Assembly: GCA_024500155.1 (NCBI GenBank)
Contig: CM044873.1
Span: 5,585,001 to 5,649,000, forward strand
Length of the DNA stretch: 64,000 nt
Reading direction: 5' to 3'
DNA from: Chenopodium formosanum
Lineage: Eukaryota; Streptophyta; Magnoliopsida; Caryophyllales; Amaranthaceae
Of this stretch, positions 37,201-48,300 are shown in pieces. A model generated the notes under the pieces. The model did not search any database. It saw only the letters and a program-made list of their open reading frames with translations, and had not been told where the DNA came from. Each line of letters begins with the position of its first letter. The first letter of the stretch is position 1. A program made the position numbers and the translations under genes.

Positions 37201-40200
37201 GGGATTTAGGATTTTTTTTGTCGTGCAGGTTAAGCTGGTTTGGTATTACAACAATGCACTCGGAAGACCAGAAAAGAAAAAATTTATTGCTCGATCAAAA
37301 TCGTAATTTTCATCTTATCCATGTTTAGTTCATTTCCATTTTGAAAGAATTGAATCTTACTGTTTCCTTGCATTTGACAGATACCATGGCTCCACCCTAA
37401 TAGCTGCTAGCTTATCAGGGTAAGATCTAGGTTGCATATTACATAGTTGTTTAATCGTGTTGATAAATGCGGCGGTACCAACTCATATGCTGTTTTGAAC
37501 AGACTTCCTGCCTTGCATCAACAATTTGATTTGCCAGCTCCATTTGTTTTGCACACTGATTGTCCTCATTATTGGAGGTATCATCTTCCAGGTTGTGGTC
37601 GACTTCTTGGTTTTGTGATTGATCTTCACTTTCTTTTATATTTCTTCTTAAACTTATGCATGATGCACTTTTTGTAACAGGTGAAACAGAGGAGGAGTTT
37701 GCTACCAGGTTGGCAAATAATCTAGAAAATCTTATCCTCAAAGAGGGACCAGAGACGGTATAACTGCTACGATTAATACTTCCTTGAAGTCAAAAGAAAA
37801 CTTTGTTAAGATCTTTAAGCTGAGACAGTAAATTAATTTGAATTTGATATACTGTGGTTTTTCCACTTCAGATTGCTGCATTTATTGCTGAGCCTGTCAT
37901 GGGAGCAGGAGGTGTAATTCCTCCCCCGGCAACATACTATGACAAGGTATTCTGCAGTTCATACTAAATATATCGGCTCATGCCGTTCTTTTTTATTTGA
38001 CATGTTTTGACTTTTGACACTATTCAGAAACTCTACTTTGACTAGCTTTTGCAATTTATATTTATGATTATAACAATGTCATGTGAGAATGTATTATTTT
38101 TGTAATATCAACCTTTTGTAATTTTAACTTATTGATAATTAGAGATATTGATTGTGAAACTTGTGCATTGGAAATTGTGATAAAAAAGTGTCAATTATAA
38201 AAGATTGGAAGAAGTATATTACTACCTTCATTTCATAATATTCTTAACATATTCTGATTTTGTCCGTTTCATAATGTTCTTAACCTATCTACTTTATTCC
38301 ATATATGGCAAACCCTTCTTACTACCTTACTCCATAATATTGAAAATTGTTATTTACACCCGGGTTCAAGGTGCACCCAAGTGTATTTTGCTCATTTGAT
38401 ATATTTTTTTTGCTCATTTCAAAATCTAAAATGGGCAAAATTAAATCAAATGAGCAAAAAAACACCTTTGGGTGCACCTACCTCTACGTGCACCCGGGTG
38501 TATATAAAAGGTTTTCCCACAGTATTACCCCAGTCCATTCACTTATCCACCTTAGCTTTTCTTACACCCACCCTGTTTTACGCTCTCTTATTTTATTCAC
38601 CTTTTCTTAAACCGACTCTCTATCTCTCTCTCTCTCTACACCTAATTCTTACACCTACCCACGGTGTTCCACTTTCTCTCTCTTTTGCCTTAATTCTTGT
38701 GCAAACAGTAGATGTAAAGAATATTATAAAATGAAAGTAGTATCTGTTTGGAATTTGATGTGTTACACTCTTAAGCAAGTCAGTATTTAATGCCATTCAT
38801 GAGCGACTCGTAAATTTAACTCTTTGCATGCATTCTCTATATCCTTACTTTTAGAGATTTATGAGTAATTAACAATGATGATATATTAACCTTTCAAAAA
38901 TTAAGAAAAAGTTCCTAAACGAGTAAATGGAATATGAAGTGGTAGTAAAAGCTGTAATAAGAGTGCAGAAAGGGAGAGATTTTACTAGATAATCTTCTCT
39001 GTCCTGTATTTTGAATGTGTTTTGAGTCATGATGAGCCACCAGCAACTGCAACCCTTTGGATCCCATCACCTCTTTTCTTCCCCTTTTTATCTCCTTTAC
39101 TCCCCTCCAGGGCTTCACCTCTTTCTGTTCTCCCTTGGTGATACCTTTCCTCTCCATACTCCACTCTTCTCAGTTCTCTACCCCCTCTCCTTTGCACCTG
39201 GGTTCTTCAATTTTCATCAGCCTTTGCTGGAGGTCTGCTTTCCCCCGTCTAAAAATTTGAAGAGAGGGTTGTATGGAGTGAATAAAGTGATTGCATTAGA
39301 TAAGGCCTCAAGGGATGTAATCTTGTAATTGATATCAATTGAAGAGCACAACAGTCTTGCTGTTCTCTATATGCACGCTGTGAAGCCAGCAAAAAGAGGT
39401 TAAGGAAGTTTTCGACTGCGACAGCCCATTACTCTACCTTCATCAGCTTAGCCATGCTGGGTTAGGGGTTATATGTGGAGGGACAGAACAATGATTTAGG
39501 GTAAATGAGTCTTTAGTGGAAGTTTTGATAATAGTCTATATTATCTTTGACCTGCACAGGATCTGTAAACTGTTCCCTGCTATGTTTCAACTAATGGGTT
39601 CCCCTTATATGCCTAGATGGTGAATATGTGATGCACCGTTTAGTATCCATTATCTTTCTTATTTATAAGTCCATATACCATTTCCAGTTTGGTGTAGCAT
39701 GCCTTATATCATATATGCATGCGTGATAGTAGCTAATTCTGCAAAACATTGTGAGTGAGAATTTATCAAGTAAGTCGACAATATATGGTTAGGGATACTA
39801 GATTTTTTGTATTTTTTATTTTATCTGTAATAGAAAGTCCTCTCCTATATCTCATGCACCCTTGGTATTGATTCTATGCATTCTTTACGTTGTTTTAAAG
39901 ATTTTTACTTTATCATATTGGCACAGGTTCAACCGATATTGAAGAAATATGACATCCTCTTTATTGCAGATGAGGTACATTTTACCCTCGCTTTTGATTA
40001 GACATGTCGAGGAGATTACTATTGTGCAGTTGTGCTGTTCACTTCTGAACTTCATTCTCTTATTCATGCAAAAGTCCTTTCCTTTTCTATTTTTATGTTG
40101 TTTTGTAGGTTATCTGTGCATTTGGAAGACTTGGTGAAATGTTTGGTTCTGATAAATACAACCTCAAACCAGACCTTGTCTCCATGGCTAAGGTAGGCAT

Positions 40201-42225
40201 GTTGTTCAAACTCTTGGTCTCTTTGTGCTTTAGGTGCTTGGTTGTTTATTTCTGTTGCTTTTACAGGCTTTGTCTTCAGCTTACATGCCCATTGGAGCCA
40301 TACTAGTAAGTCCTGAAATCTCAGAAGTTATAAATACTCAAAGCAGCAAACTAGGTATGTTTCTATTGCAATGTACTTCGTACGAAGTAATAGTATTACA
40401 ACTCTATGAAAACATTTTATTTAAATACTCTGTAAGAAGTCAGTAAGGGTTTTGATATTTAAATTGTAGGTTCCTTTTCTCATGGATTCACGTATTCTGG
40501 GCACCCGGTTTCTTGTGCTGTTGCACTCGAAGCACTGAAGTTATACAAGTATGATCTTCCTGGATCCTTGCTCCCCTACAAATCTTCAATTGTCCATTAT
40601 CTTAATTTGCTCCCTCTCCCCCCCCCCCCCCCCCCCTATTTTTCTCTTGGAAAGGTGAGGCTTGGAGGCTGTGTTACGGTATATAAGTGTTCAAAATATT
40701 CTAATTAAGCAACTACAGTGACATTTGAAAATGCAATCTTTCATACCCCTTGTAGCACATTATTGGGGGTAAAATTGGTGCAAAACTTCTAAGGGTTGAG
40801 TGTTAATAGGCATCTTTAGATTTCATTTGGCTCAATAAGAGTAGAGCAATTTATATTTCAAATATTTCAATCCCATGTAAGGGTAAGTGTATGTATCTCA
40901 TGTGGAAGGTCATTTGAATGGGTCATGGCTTGTGTACCCTGCATTTTCTATTCTCTCTGAGTCTGATATGCGCCTTTCTAATGGGGAAAAAACTTTGGGT
41001 AGTACTTGAACTACATCTAGCTAAGCAGGTTGGTATTTGGCCCTGTGACTGTTTCACCTGGTTGCAGACCTTGCAGTTTGGCTGAACATACTGCTAAAAG
41101 GTTGTGACGTACCCAAGAGAGCTTTTTGCTTAGTGAAGCATGCTATACTTGCTCACACTATCAGCTTAGCGGCTACTTGCTAAGCTCCACTCTCTTGCAT
41201 TAGGTAGGTTTAGGATGATGACTGAAGGTCTGGGTTGTGCTTAATTCTAGTTTCTCAGTCATGAAGTACCATTAAACCACATGTATGTGCTTGGCACCGT
41301 GTTGGAGTCTGGATTCTGGATCTATTGGTGCTTGAATTGCTTACTGTGTACTTGTGGATTGTTATGTCTGTCAACGATTGGTAACAGCTGATGTTATCTT
41401 TTTTCAGGGAAAGAAATATTGTTGAGCGTGTAAGGAAACTTGCACCCAAATTTCAAGATGGAATTAGAACTTATGCGGACAGTCCTATCATTGGGGAGGT
41501 ATCTCTTAGTGGATTTTTTCTTGGGACTTTATCTGGCTTGTGTTTATTGTTGCTGCTTGCCAGCAGCATTTAACATTGCTACGTAATTTTTTCCTACAGA
41601 TAAGAGGAACTGGCTTAATTCTTGGAACTGAATTCACAGACAACAAGTCGCCAAATGATCCATTTCCTCCTGAATGGGGCAAGTTTTTTGTTATATGTTA
41701 TTTATTATTTATTTCTTTTGATTTCCTAGTTACTTTATTATAACCCAGTTTTTCTGTCTATTCTTGAAATGACCTCTTTTCTTGAGTTTTATCTTACTAC
41801 CTCATGCACGGTAGTCTTAAACTTTCTCTTGCAAGATGACTATTGTATCTGCCTTCTCAGAGGCTTAATCTGTTCTGTTTATTCATCTCATAGTCCTGAT
41901 CATTTTAAATTTCAGGAATCGGTGCATATTTTGGGGCACAATGCCAGAAGCATGGAATGTTAGTTCGTGTGGCCGGTGATAACATTATGATTTGCCCTCC
42001 ACTAGTTATCTCTGAGGGAGAAATTGATGAGGTGAATATCTATTCTACTGGGACTTTCAATTTTTTAACAAAAAAAATTCAATGCATGCCATTTATGAAT
42101 GCAATTTTTAACATGTACCGACATTTTCTTCTTTGTATGATCCACATCAGTTAATTACCAAGTATGGGAAAGCACTGAAGGACACTGAGGAGAGAGTGAA
42201 GGAGCTGAAGGCCCAGAAGAAGTAA
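31280..42225 (+). CDS. GABA-T: GABA transaminase (pyruvate-type), copy 1
   Basis: PLP enzyme, normally mitochondrial, that moves the amino group of GABA to pyruvate or glyoxylate, giving succinic semialdehyde. Exons: 31280-31318, 33589-33698, 34021-34105, 34227-34299, 34716-34813, 36420-36512, 37229-37302, 37381-37419, 37503-37591, 37681-37757, 37872-37946, 39927-39974, 40109-40192, 40267-40354, 40470-40548, 41408-41498, 41600-41678, 41916-42031 and 42151-42225; 1512 nt, 503 residues. The first about 50 residues are basic and Ser-rich, a likely presequence (start MRHLIQSTFKAIK). Class III aminotransferase features: FFVNSGSEANDTQVKL (near 155-170), D299 in FIADEVICAFGR, and the Schiff-base lysine K328 in VSMAKALS. 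Intron 17 is GC-AG. Introns 1, 5 and 11 are 1.6-2.3 kb and contain inserted material. A related activity such as vanillin aminotransferase cannot be excluded by sequence. Confidence 0.95.
32982..33041 (+). pseudogene. Fragment resembling the first coding exon of an NF-YB gene, in GABA-T intron 1
   Basis: An ATG opens 20 codons, MAEAPTSLGGGNHESSDQSN, directly followed by a donor-like GTATGC. This resembles the N-terminus that I recall for NF-YB8/NF-YB10-type CCAAT-binding subunits (MAE, then a Gly-rich run, SHES and DQS). It is preceded by a pyrimidine-rich segment (about 32830-32930) that resembles a leader. No histone-fold exon follows before GABA-T exon 2, so it is not a complete NF-YB gene. 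The donor is phase 0, like that of GABA-T exon 1, so splicing to 33589 would keep the frame. It could be a captured gene fragment or an alternative first exon; chance similarity is possible in so short a peptide. Confidence 0.5.
33419..33489. mobile_element. Short Stowaway-like MITE remnant
   Basis: A 71-bp segment begins TACTCCCTCCATT and ends GGCGGAGGGATTA, giving about 10 of 13 matched terminal inverted positions and flanking TA. It is probably an internally deleted MITE, in GABA-T copy 1 intron 1. Confidence 0.4.
38220..38742. mobile_element. MITE of about 520 bp in GABA-T copy 1 intron 11
   Basis: The left end reads TACTACCTTCATTTCATAAT followed by ATTCTTA. The right end, reverse-complemented, reads TACTACTTTCATTTTATAAT followed by ATTCTTT. 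These are inverted repeats of about 27 bases flanked by TA, as in Stowaway MITEs. The interior carries a second palindromic element (38355-38502) and a CT-rich stretch (38610-38690). It accounts for a quarter of the 1980-base intron. Confidence 0.75.
38355..38502. mobile_element. Nested palindromic element, 148 bp
   Basis: Both ends carry TACACCCGGG as an inverted pair. The similarity continues inward through GGTGCACCCAA and TTTGCTCATTTGAT on the left, and their complements on the right, so most of the element can fold into one long hairpin. The flanks (TATT left, TATA right) do not fix the target duplication length. It lies inside the larger MITE and so inserted later. Confidence 0.75.
40618..40636. 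repeat. Homopolymer C tract, 19 bases
   Basis: Run of 19 C within GABA-T copy 1 intron 15, after TCCCTCT. It is unusual in this AT-rich window; the exact length may be uncertain. Confidence 0.9.
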
Positions 42226-42346
42226 GGCTCCTTGCTGGGTTGATAATGGCGAAAATGATGTTCTTCCCCATTTTCTTATGTACATGAAGGGTTCCTTGTG
42301 ATGACATAATAGTCATTGTATGTAAGAATATTACTATGCCTTAATT

Positions 42347-42352
42347 AATAAA
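42347..42352 (+). terminator. Polyadenylation signal of GABA-T copy 1
   Basis: Canonical AATAAA, 121 bases after the stop codon, in an AT-rich 3' region. A consistent place for the 3' end; not proven. Confidence 0.5.
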
Positions 42353-42865
42353 TGCATTATTTCCAGACCATTATTGTGCAGTGCCCTGTTTTATAAATCT
42401 CGGGTTCAGAGTTATAAGCTTATAACTTGCAGAGTAAAAGTCACAAGTATCCCTAAGACCTTAATGGAGAAATGAAATTTTTTAGTTTATTATAAAGCGT
42501 CTTTTTCGTAAAATCATATCAGATAAGTGATACACGACACCTTTCGACTACATAACATATCACTCAATTCAGTCAGTTGCTAGCTGGTTGTACACGAAGT
42601 ATAAGTGTTGATAATTACAGATGATTTTCTGCAATGAAAATTGTGCTCCATATCTCTGTAATATGACATGTTTTGATACCCCAAATTAAGCGTTGTGTAT
42701 ATGCATCATATACCAATATGGTATGGTACTGGTTGACAATATGCATATATTGTAAATCAGATTGCGAAAGCTAAAGCCTAAAACAGAGTATCATACATGC
42801 TTCTTGGAAATCCCCTCTTAAGGTGAAGCAAAGGAGAGCTGCAGCAGCATTGCTGAAGCTAGAGT

Positions 42866-43165
42866 CTAAGTATTGGATTTCTTGCTCGCTTTTCTTCGGG
42901 CACGACGCTCTCGGGAGCTCATAGAGGACTGAAACCCCATTCCATCATCCTCTTCCTTATCTTCGTAGTCTCTGAATGATTTCTGTTTAACAGATTGCCT
43001 AATTTTTACATTTTTATTTCAAGTTCTTAGCAAATAAAACTCTGAAGAGATGGATAAAAATGATACCTCGCGAAGTTCAGCAAAGCTAACAGCGTAAAAG
43101 GTGACTGCAGCAACTGCTACTATGGCTGCTACTGGCACCACCATTTGCATTCCTATTCCTTCCAT
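42866..43165 (-). CDS. Small single-pass membrane protein, 71 residues
   Basis: Two exons, minus strand: 43165-43067 and 42982-42866, with an 84-base GT-AG intron. The start is the first ATG; the frame stays open upstream only from a GTG. The N-terminus MEGIGMQMVVPVAAIVAVAA is one transmembrane helix (about residues 8-25). It is followed by FAELREKSFRDYEDKEEDDG, an acidic linker, and a strongly basic end (SSRERRARRKASKKSNT). The basic tail and single N-terminal anchor suggest a small organelle or ER membrane protein with a cytosolic tail. I recall uncharacterised plant proteins of this shape, but no function is known to me. It lies between the GABA-T copies on the opposite strand. Confidence 0.8.
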
Positions 43166-44588
43166 CTTTTTTCTTTCTCTTTGGACCCTCTCAAGTCTCA
43201 CCCTTTTTGTGTGGCTCTTATTAGTTTTAGGTGAAAGATATAATAATGTGATAGACTTTTTCGTTTTTATTAGTGCGCCATTATTTGTCTTTTCTCACCT
43301 GCCAATGCACAATAGCTAGATGTTCATTACTTTTTTATATTATATTCTTTCCTACAAAACGTCTAGTTTGCAGCGTACCGACGCCTGCAGGGACCAACGT
43401 GTACGGTAGGAGTAACAGGGAGCAAGCCAAAATTTTAGACGTTGATAGATTTTTTTTTTTTTATTTTTTTTTGGAGGATGACATTTTTTTAGGATGACAT
43501 TAATAGATTTAATTATCTTTTAGCAAATTATATATTTTTTTTTTGACATTTTAAAAGTATTTTAAAAAAATATTAAACTAGATCCCGGTATTATTTCAAA
43601 AAAAAAAAAAAAAAAGAAAATAATATTTCTTACAAATAATGAAATAAAGCACAAAAGTTGTTCAAAATGAGTTTTTGAATATGAAGATGGTTGAATCAAT
43701 TCATTGACAAAAAATTTAGTAGAATTTAACTGTGAGACAAAAAGGATGATTTTAGATTTTTATCTGATTAGTTTGCTTGAACTCAAAAAATTGACAAATG
43801 TTGTAATTTCGCGTGGTTTTATTAATCAACGGATCAATTTCAAGCATTCATCTACAATGTTACATGTCAAAAAATAAGAAGTATAATAAATGATGATTGA
43901 CAGTTTTGTACGATGAACTTTGTCAGCTTGATACTGTCGTGCACGTAATATTGAACATTATCTTAACAAAATTGTATACGTTCCAATGAGAGTTGGTTAA
44001 TCCCTTTGATATGATAACACCAATCAACAATTTTCTTCAATCTTTAAGTCGGGATGTTATTATCCTACTACAATTGCTGCTCACATTTGTTGTTGCTAAT
44101 TTGCTATTAATCACCATTTGTTTTTTATGGTAACACTTAAATCATCACGTAATACCCGTTACTTCCAATTATAGTGTTAAGCTCAAATTTTCAAGCTGTC
44201 TAAGTACGATGGGAATTGAATTAGGTGCGTCTTCTCACAAGACTGTGACTGTCAGACAAGGGCAATGGTGCATTGATCTAGACGAGATTGATCAAAGTCA
44301 TTGTATTCACATTGCACACTGTATTTTGTCTGCCTTTATGTGGCTCTCTTAAGTAGTTCATGCATAGTAAACTCCATAGTACAATTAGACAATCATGAAT
44401 TCGGATTTTCCAAGGAAATTAAGCTTTCATTCACTTCAAAACTTCAACCAAATTCAATATTTACTGCTTTCCTCTATTATTACTTGCTTTATAAATTTGT
44501 ACTTAGAATCAAATGTATCATGTTCATTCCTACTTCAACATAATAACTCACTAACTATCATCTCTCTTTTAAGGATTAAACCGCGAAC
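43166..44588. other. Spacer between small membrane protein gene and GABA-T copy 2
   Basis: Divergent region carrying promoters for both flanking genes. It is AT-rich with several poly-T and poly-A runs (43449-43471, 43598-43615). The last 60 bases resemble the leader of GABA-T copy 1 (ATTAAACCGCGAACATG versus ATTAATCCGTGAAAAATG), showing that the duplication included the 5' leader. No other gene was seen. Confidence 0.6.
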
Positions 44589-47500
44589 ATGAAACATTTG
44601 ATTCAATCAATCTCTATGGCAATCAAGGTCTTCGAATCCTTCCTGCCAAATTTAGATTCTTAAGCAATGCTTGCATGATCATTGTTAACATTCCATTTGA
44701 TAGCATGAAACATTATATAAATATTTACATTTGCTTATACTTTCTTATAAACATGTAACATTATTATCTATACAATTGACTAGATTATTTAGGCTAGTTG
44801 CTCATTTTATGTACCTTAAGTACTCCTGACACATGTTTGCTGCATTTTCGATTCTGCAGTCGAGTTCTAATCCAAAACATGCTGTCATTTCTGGCTCCCG
44901 GGCCTCAAACCTGACCAGATATGCCAGTGCAAGTAATGCATCAGTAGACTCAACTACAGAAAGCAAGAAATGGTATATATGTAATTCATTTCCAATCCTA
45001 ACTTTACCTGTTTCGGTTTATAATTCAGATGATCACATCTCAGACATATGCTCTGTCTCTATATGTGGTTTTAGTTTCAAAGGGCATGGTATGCTGGCAC
45101 CTTTCACATCTGGGTGGCAAATGACCGAAACAGAACCTTTGGTGATAGATAAGTCTGAGGTAAATCCTTCTTCATCATACTTTCAAGCGATTGAAAGTTA
45201 TATTGTTGTGCTTATACAATTATTTTCTTCCTGCAGGGCTGCTACGTGTATGATATCGATGGCAATAAGTATCTTGATTCTCTTGCAGGCCTGTGGTGCA
45301 ACGCCTTAGGTACTGATCTTTATATATATGATGAAAATATATACCTCAGTGTCATTCATTTTTGCTAATTTTGTTGTTACCTCGAATATATAGTTCTGTT
45401 TTTTGTTGGTTGTGCTGCAACTTGCACGCTATGACCATGTCTGATGCCTGGACTGAAACTTGCAGGAGGAAATGAAGCTCGACTTGTTGCTGCTGCAACT
45501 GCACAGTTGAATAAATTGCCGTTCTATCATTCTTTCTGGAATAAAACTACCAAAGTGTCTTTAGTAAGTGCTGCATATAAATCTCTTTACATTTATGATT
45601 AATAGGTTGATCTTAAGTTCTTTCATAGACTGTAGATTCCTGCATCCAATTCGAGGAATTGTTTATAGTAATCATTTGGACAATTCTGCAGGATCTTGCT
45701 GAGGAGCTTTTACAAACTTTTACAGCACGAAAAATGGCAAAAGCTTTTTTTGTAAATAGTGGATCAGAAGCTAATGATACTCAGGTAAGTTCTCTGAGAA
45801 GTTTTGTGTTAACATACTGCGTTGTTCTGTTATCTTGACGCGAGGGTTGGGGATTTGTTTGTGTGCAGGTGAAGCTGGTTTGGTACTACAACAATGCCCT
45901 TGGAAGACCTAAGAAGAAAAAAATTATTGCTCGAATGAATTCGTATATTTTCCATCTTATCTTGTGTAATGTCTCGTTTTCATTTTACAGGAATTGAACT
46001 TTACCCTTTCATTCCTTCATTTGACAGATACCATGGTACTACTCTTGTAGCTGCTAGCTTATCAGGGTAAGATCTAGGTTGCATAGTGGATAATTTTCGA
46101 CTTCTTCGTGCTCATTATCGAAACTAACTCTCTCATGTTTTTTTTAATAGGCTTCCTCCAATGCATCAGCAATTTGATTTGCCAGCTCCTTTTACTTTGC
46201 ACACTGATTGTCCTCATTATTGGCGGTATCATCTTCCAGGTTGCTATTGGTTTTTCAGTTCTGTGATCAATCTTCGCTTTGATTGTTCTGTTCCTTCTTA
46301 GACTTATACATGATACACTTCTGTAATAGGTGAAACGGAGGAAGAGTTTGCAACCAGGTTGGCAGATAATCTAGAAAATCTTATCCTCAAAGAAGGACCA
46401 GACACGGTATTGAAATGCTATGGATTAGTATTTTGATCTTTGTTATGAAGTCTTCTATCACAAATTTGTCCATTGATATAAAGTGTTTTTTTCTGTTTCA
46501 GATTGCTGCATTTATCGCCGAGCCTGTCATAGGAGCAGGAGGTGTAATACCTCCCCCAGCTACATACTTTGACAAGGTTTGTAAGAACTGCTGATTACCT
46601 GTTTCAATATGCCAGTGTCGCGTCCTGTGTTTATGTTACAGGATCTGTTGACTGATATATGCAAAGGTTCTACTGCAATGTTTACCCCCTCAAATATCAT
46701 GATTCTGATGCACCATTACTTACTGTATACATCAGTAATAGACTTGAAGGTTTCTATCACTTAATTTTATCATATGGTCATACTTGGTACAGGTTCAAGC
46801 AGTATTAAAGAAATATGACATCCTCTTTATTGCAGATGAGGTATGTTACATATGTTCCCTCTTAATTACATATTTTCGACAAGTTTGAGGGGATGAAGAT
46901 GGAACTATTGTGCTGTTGCTTCTGTACTTTATTCGTATAAAGGTTTATTATCCTTCCTTTCTATATGTGTTGTCTTGTGCAGGTTATCTGTGCATTTGGA
47001 AGACTTGGAGAAATGTTTGGTTCTGATAAATACAACCTTAAACCAGACATGGTTTCCATGGCCAAGGTATGGATGTACTGCTCGATCTTCAAAATCTCGG
47101 TCTTATAATTCTGCTAGCTAGCTGTAAGTCCTTAATTATTTATCTCTACTGCTTTTACAGGCTCTATCTTCATCTTACATTCCCATTGGAGCCATTCTTA
47201 TAAGCCCTGAAATCTCAGAAGTTATCTATTCTGAAAGCAACAAACTTGGTGTGGATCTATTACAGTATAATAGTACTACTGCAATTGTTTATATGTAAAA
47301 CATTTAATTAAGAAATTAAACCATACATTAATTTCAGGTTCCTTTTTTCATGGATTTACGTATTCTGGACACCCGGTCTCATGTGCTGTTGCACTCGAGT
47401 CATTGAAGTTGTACAAGTATGATTATCTATCTAGTTCTCAGTTATGAAGTAACCCTTCAACTGATGCATCAGTAATGTTAGTTTTAGGAGTTCATGAACT

Positions 47501-48300
47501 ACTTATTGTGTGAATGTGTGATTTTATATTGTTAAATATTGGTGGAAGCTGATGTTATCTTATTTTTCTAGGGAAAGAAATATTGTTGAGCGAGTAAGAA
47601 ACCTTGCACCAAAATTTCAGGACGGAATGAAAACTTTTGCTGACAGTCCTATCATTGGGGAGGTATCTTAGTGTCCTGGTGGTTTTTTCCGCGTCTTTTG
47701 CAGTCTAGTGTGATAGTGTGTGCTCCTGCGCGCTGCTAGCTAGCCGCATTTAACATTGTTAAGTAATTTTGTGCTGCAGATAAGAGGAACTGGCTTAATT
47801 CTTGCAATTGAATTCACTGACAATAAGTCACCAAACGATCCATTTCCTTCTGAATGGGGCAAGTTTCCTGTAATCTATCAGTTGATTTCAGTAAAGTTGT
47901 TATCAGGCTTCTCTGTTCTTGGAGCGCGACTGATTCATGCTATGTTATCATGCTTACTGTATCCTGTTTAGCCATCTCACAGTCCTGGACCTCCTGGTTA
48001 TCATTGATGTGCAGGAGTAGGTGCATATTTCGCGACACAATGTCAGAAATACGGTATGATAGTTCGTGAGGCTGTTGATAACGTTATGTTATGCCCTCCA
48101 CTAATAATCTCTGAGGAAGAAATTGATGAGGTGAAAATTTCTAAAAGAGTTCTTAAACTTTTGTAATATATACTGATTTTTAGCAAGTTCTTACATTTTC
48201 TGATACAATTTTGCATCAGTTAATTAGCACATTTGGAAAAGCACTCAAGGATACTGAGGAGAAAGTGAAGGAGCTGAAAGCTCAGAAGCAGTCTGATTGA
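44589..48300 (+). CDS. GABA-T: GABA transaminase (pyruvate-type), copy 2
   Basis: Tandem paralogue of the gene at 31280, same 19-exon plan: 44589-44627, 44860-44972, 45075-45159, 45237-45309, 45466-45563, 45692-45784, 45869-45942, 46028-46066, 46151-46239, 46330-46406, 46502-46576, 46793-46840, 46983-47066, 47161-47248, 47338-47416, 47572-47662, 47780-47858, 48015-48130 and 48220-48300; 1521 nt, 506 residues. The presequence starts MKHLIQSISMAIK. The core is intact: FFVNSGSEANDTQ, FIADEVICAFGR, Schiff-base lysine K329 in VSMAKALS. Intron 17 is GC-AG, as in copy 1. Introns are short, so the gene is 3.7 kb against 10.9 kb for copy 1. Near the C-terminus it reads VREAVDNVMLCPP where copy 1 has VRVAGDNIMICPP. 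Likely the same reaction; differences in location or substrate are not predictable here. Confidence 0.95.

Noticed and set aside
43166..43201. A longer N-terminus for the 71-residue membrane protein
   Set aside because: The upstream frame opens only at a GTG; 43165 is the first ATG and directly precedes the membrane helix.
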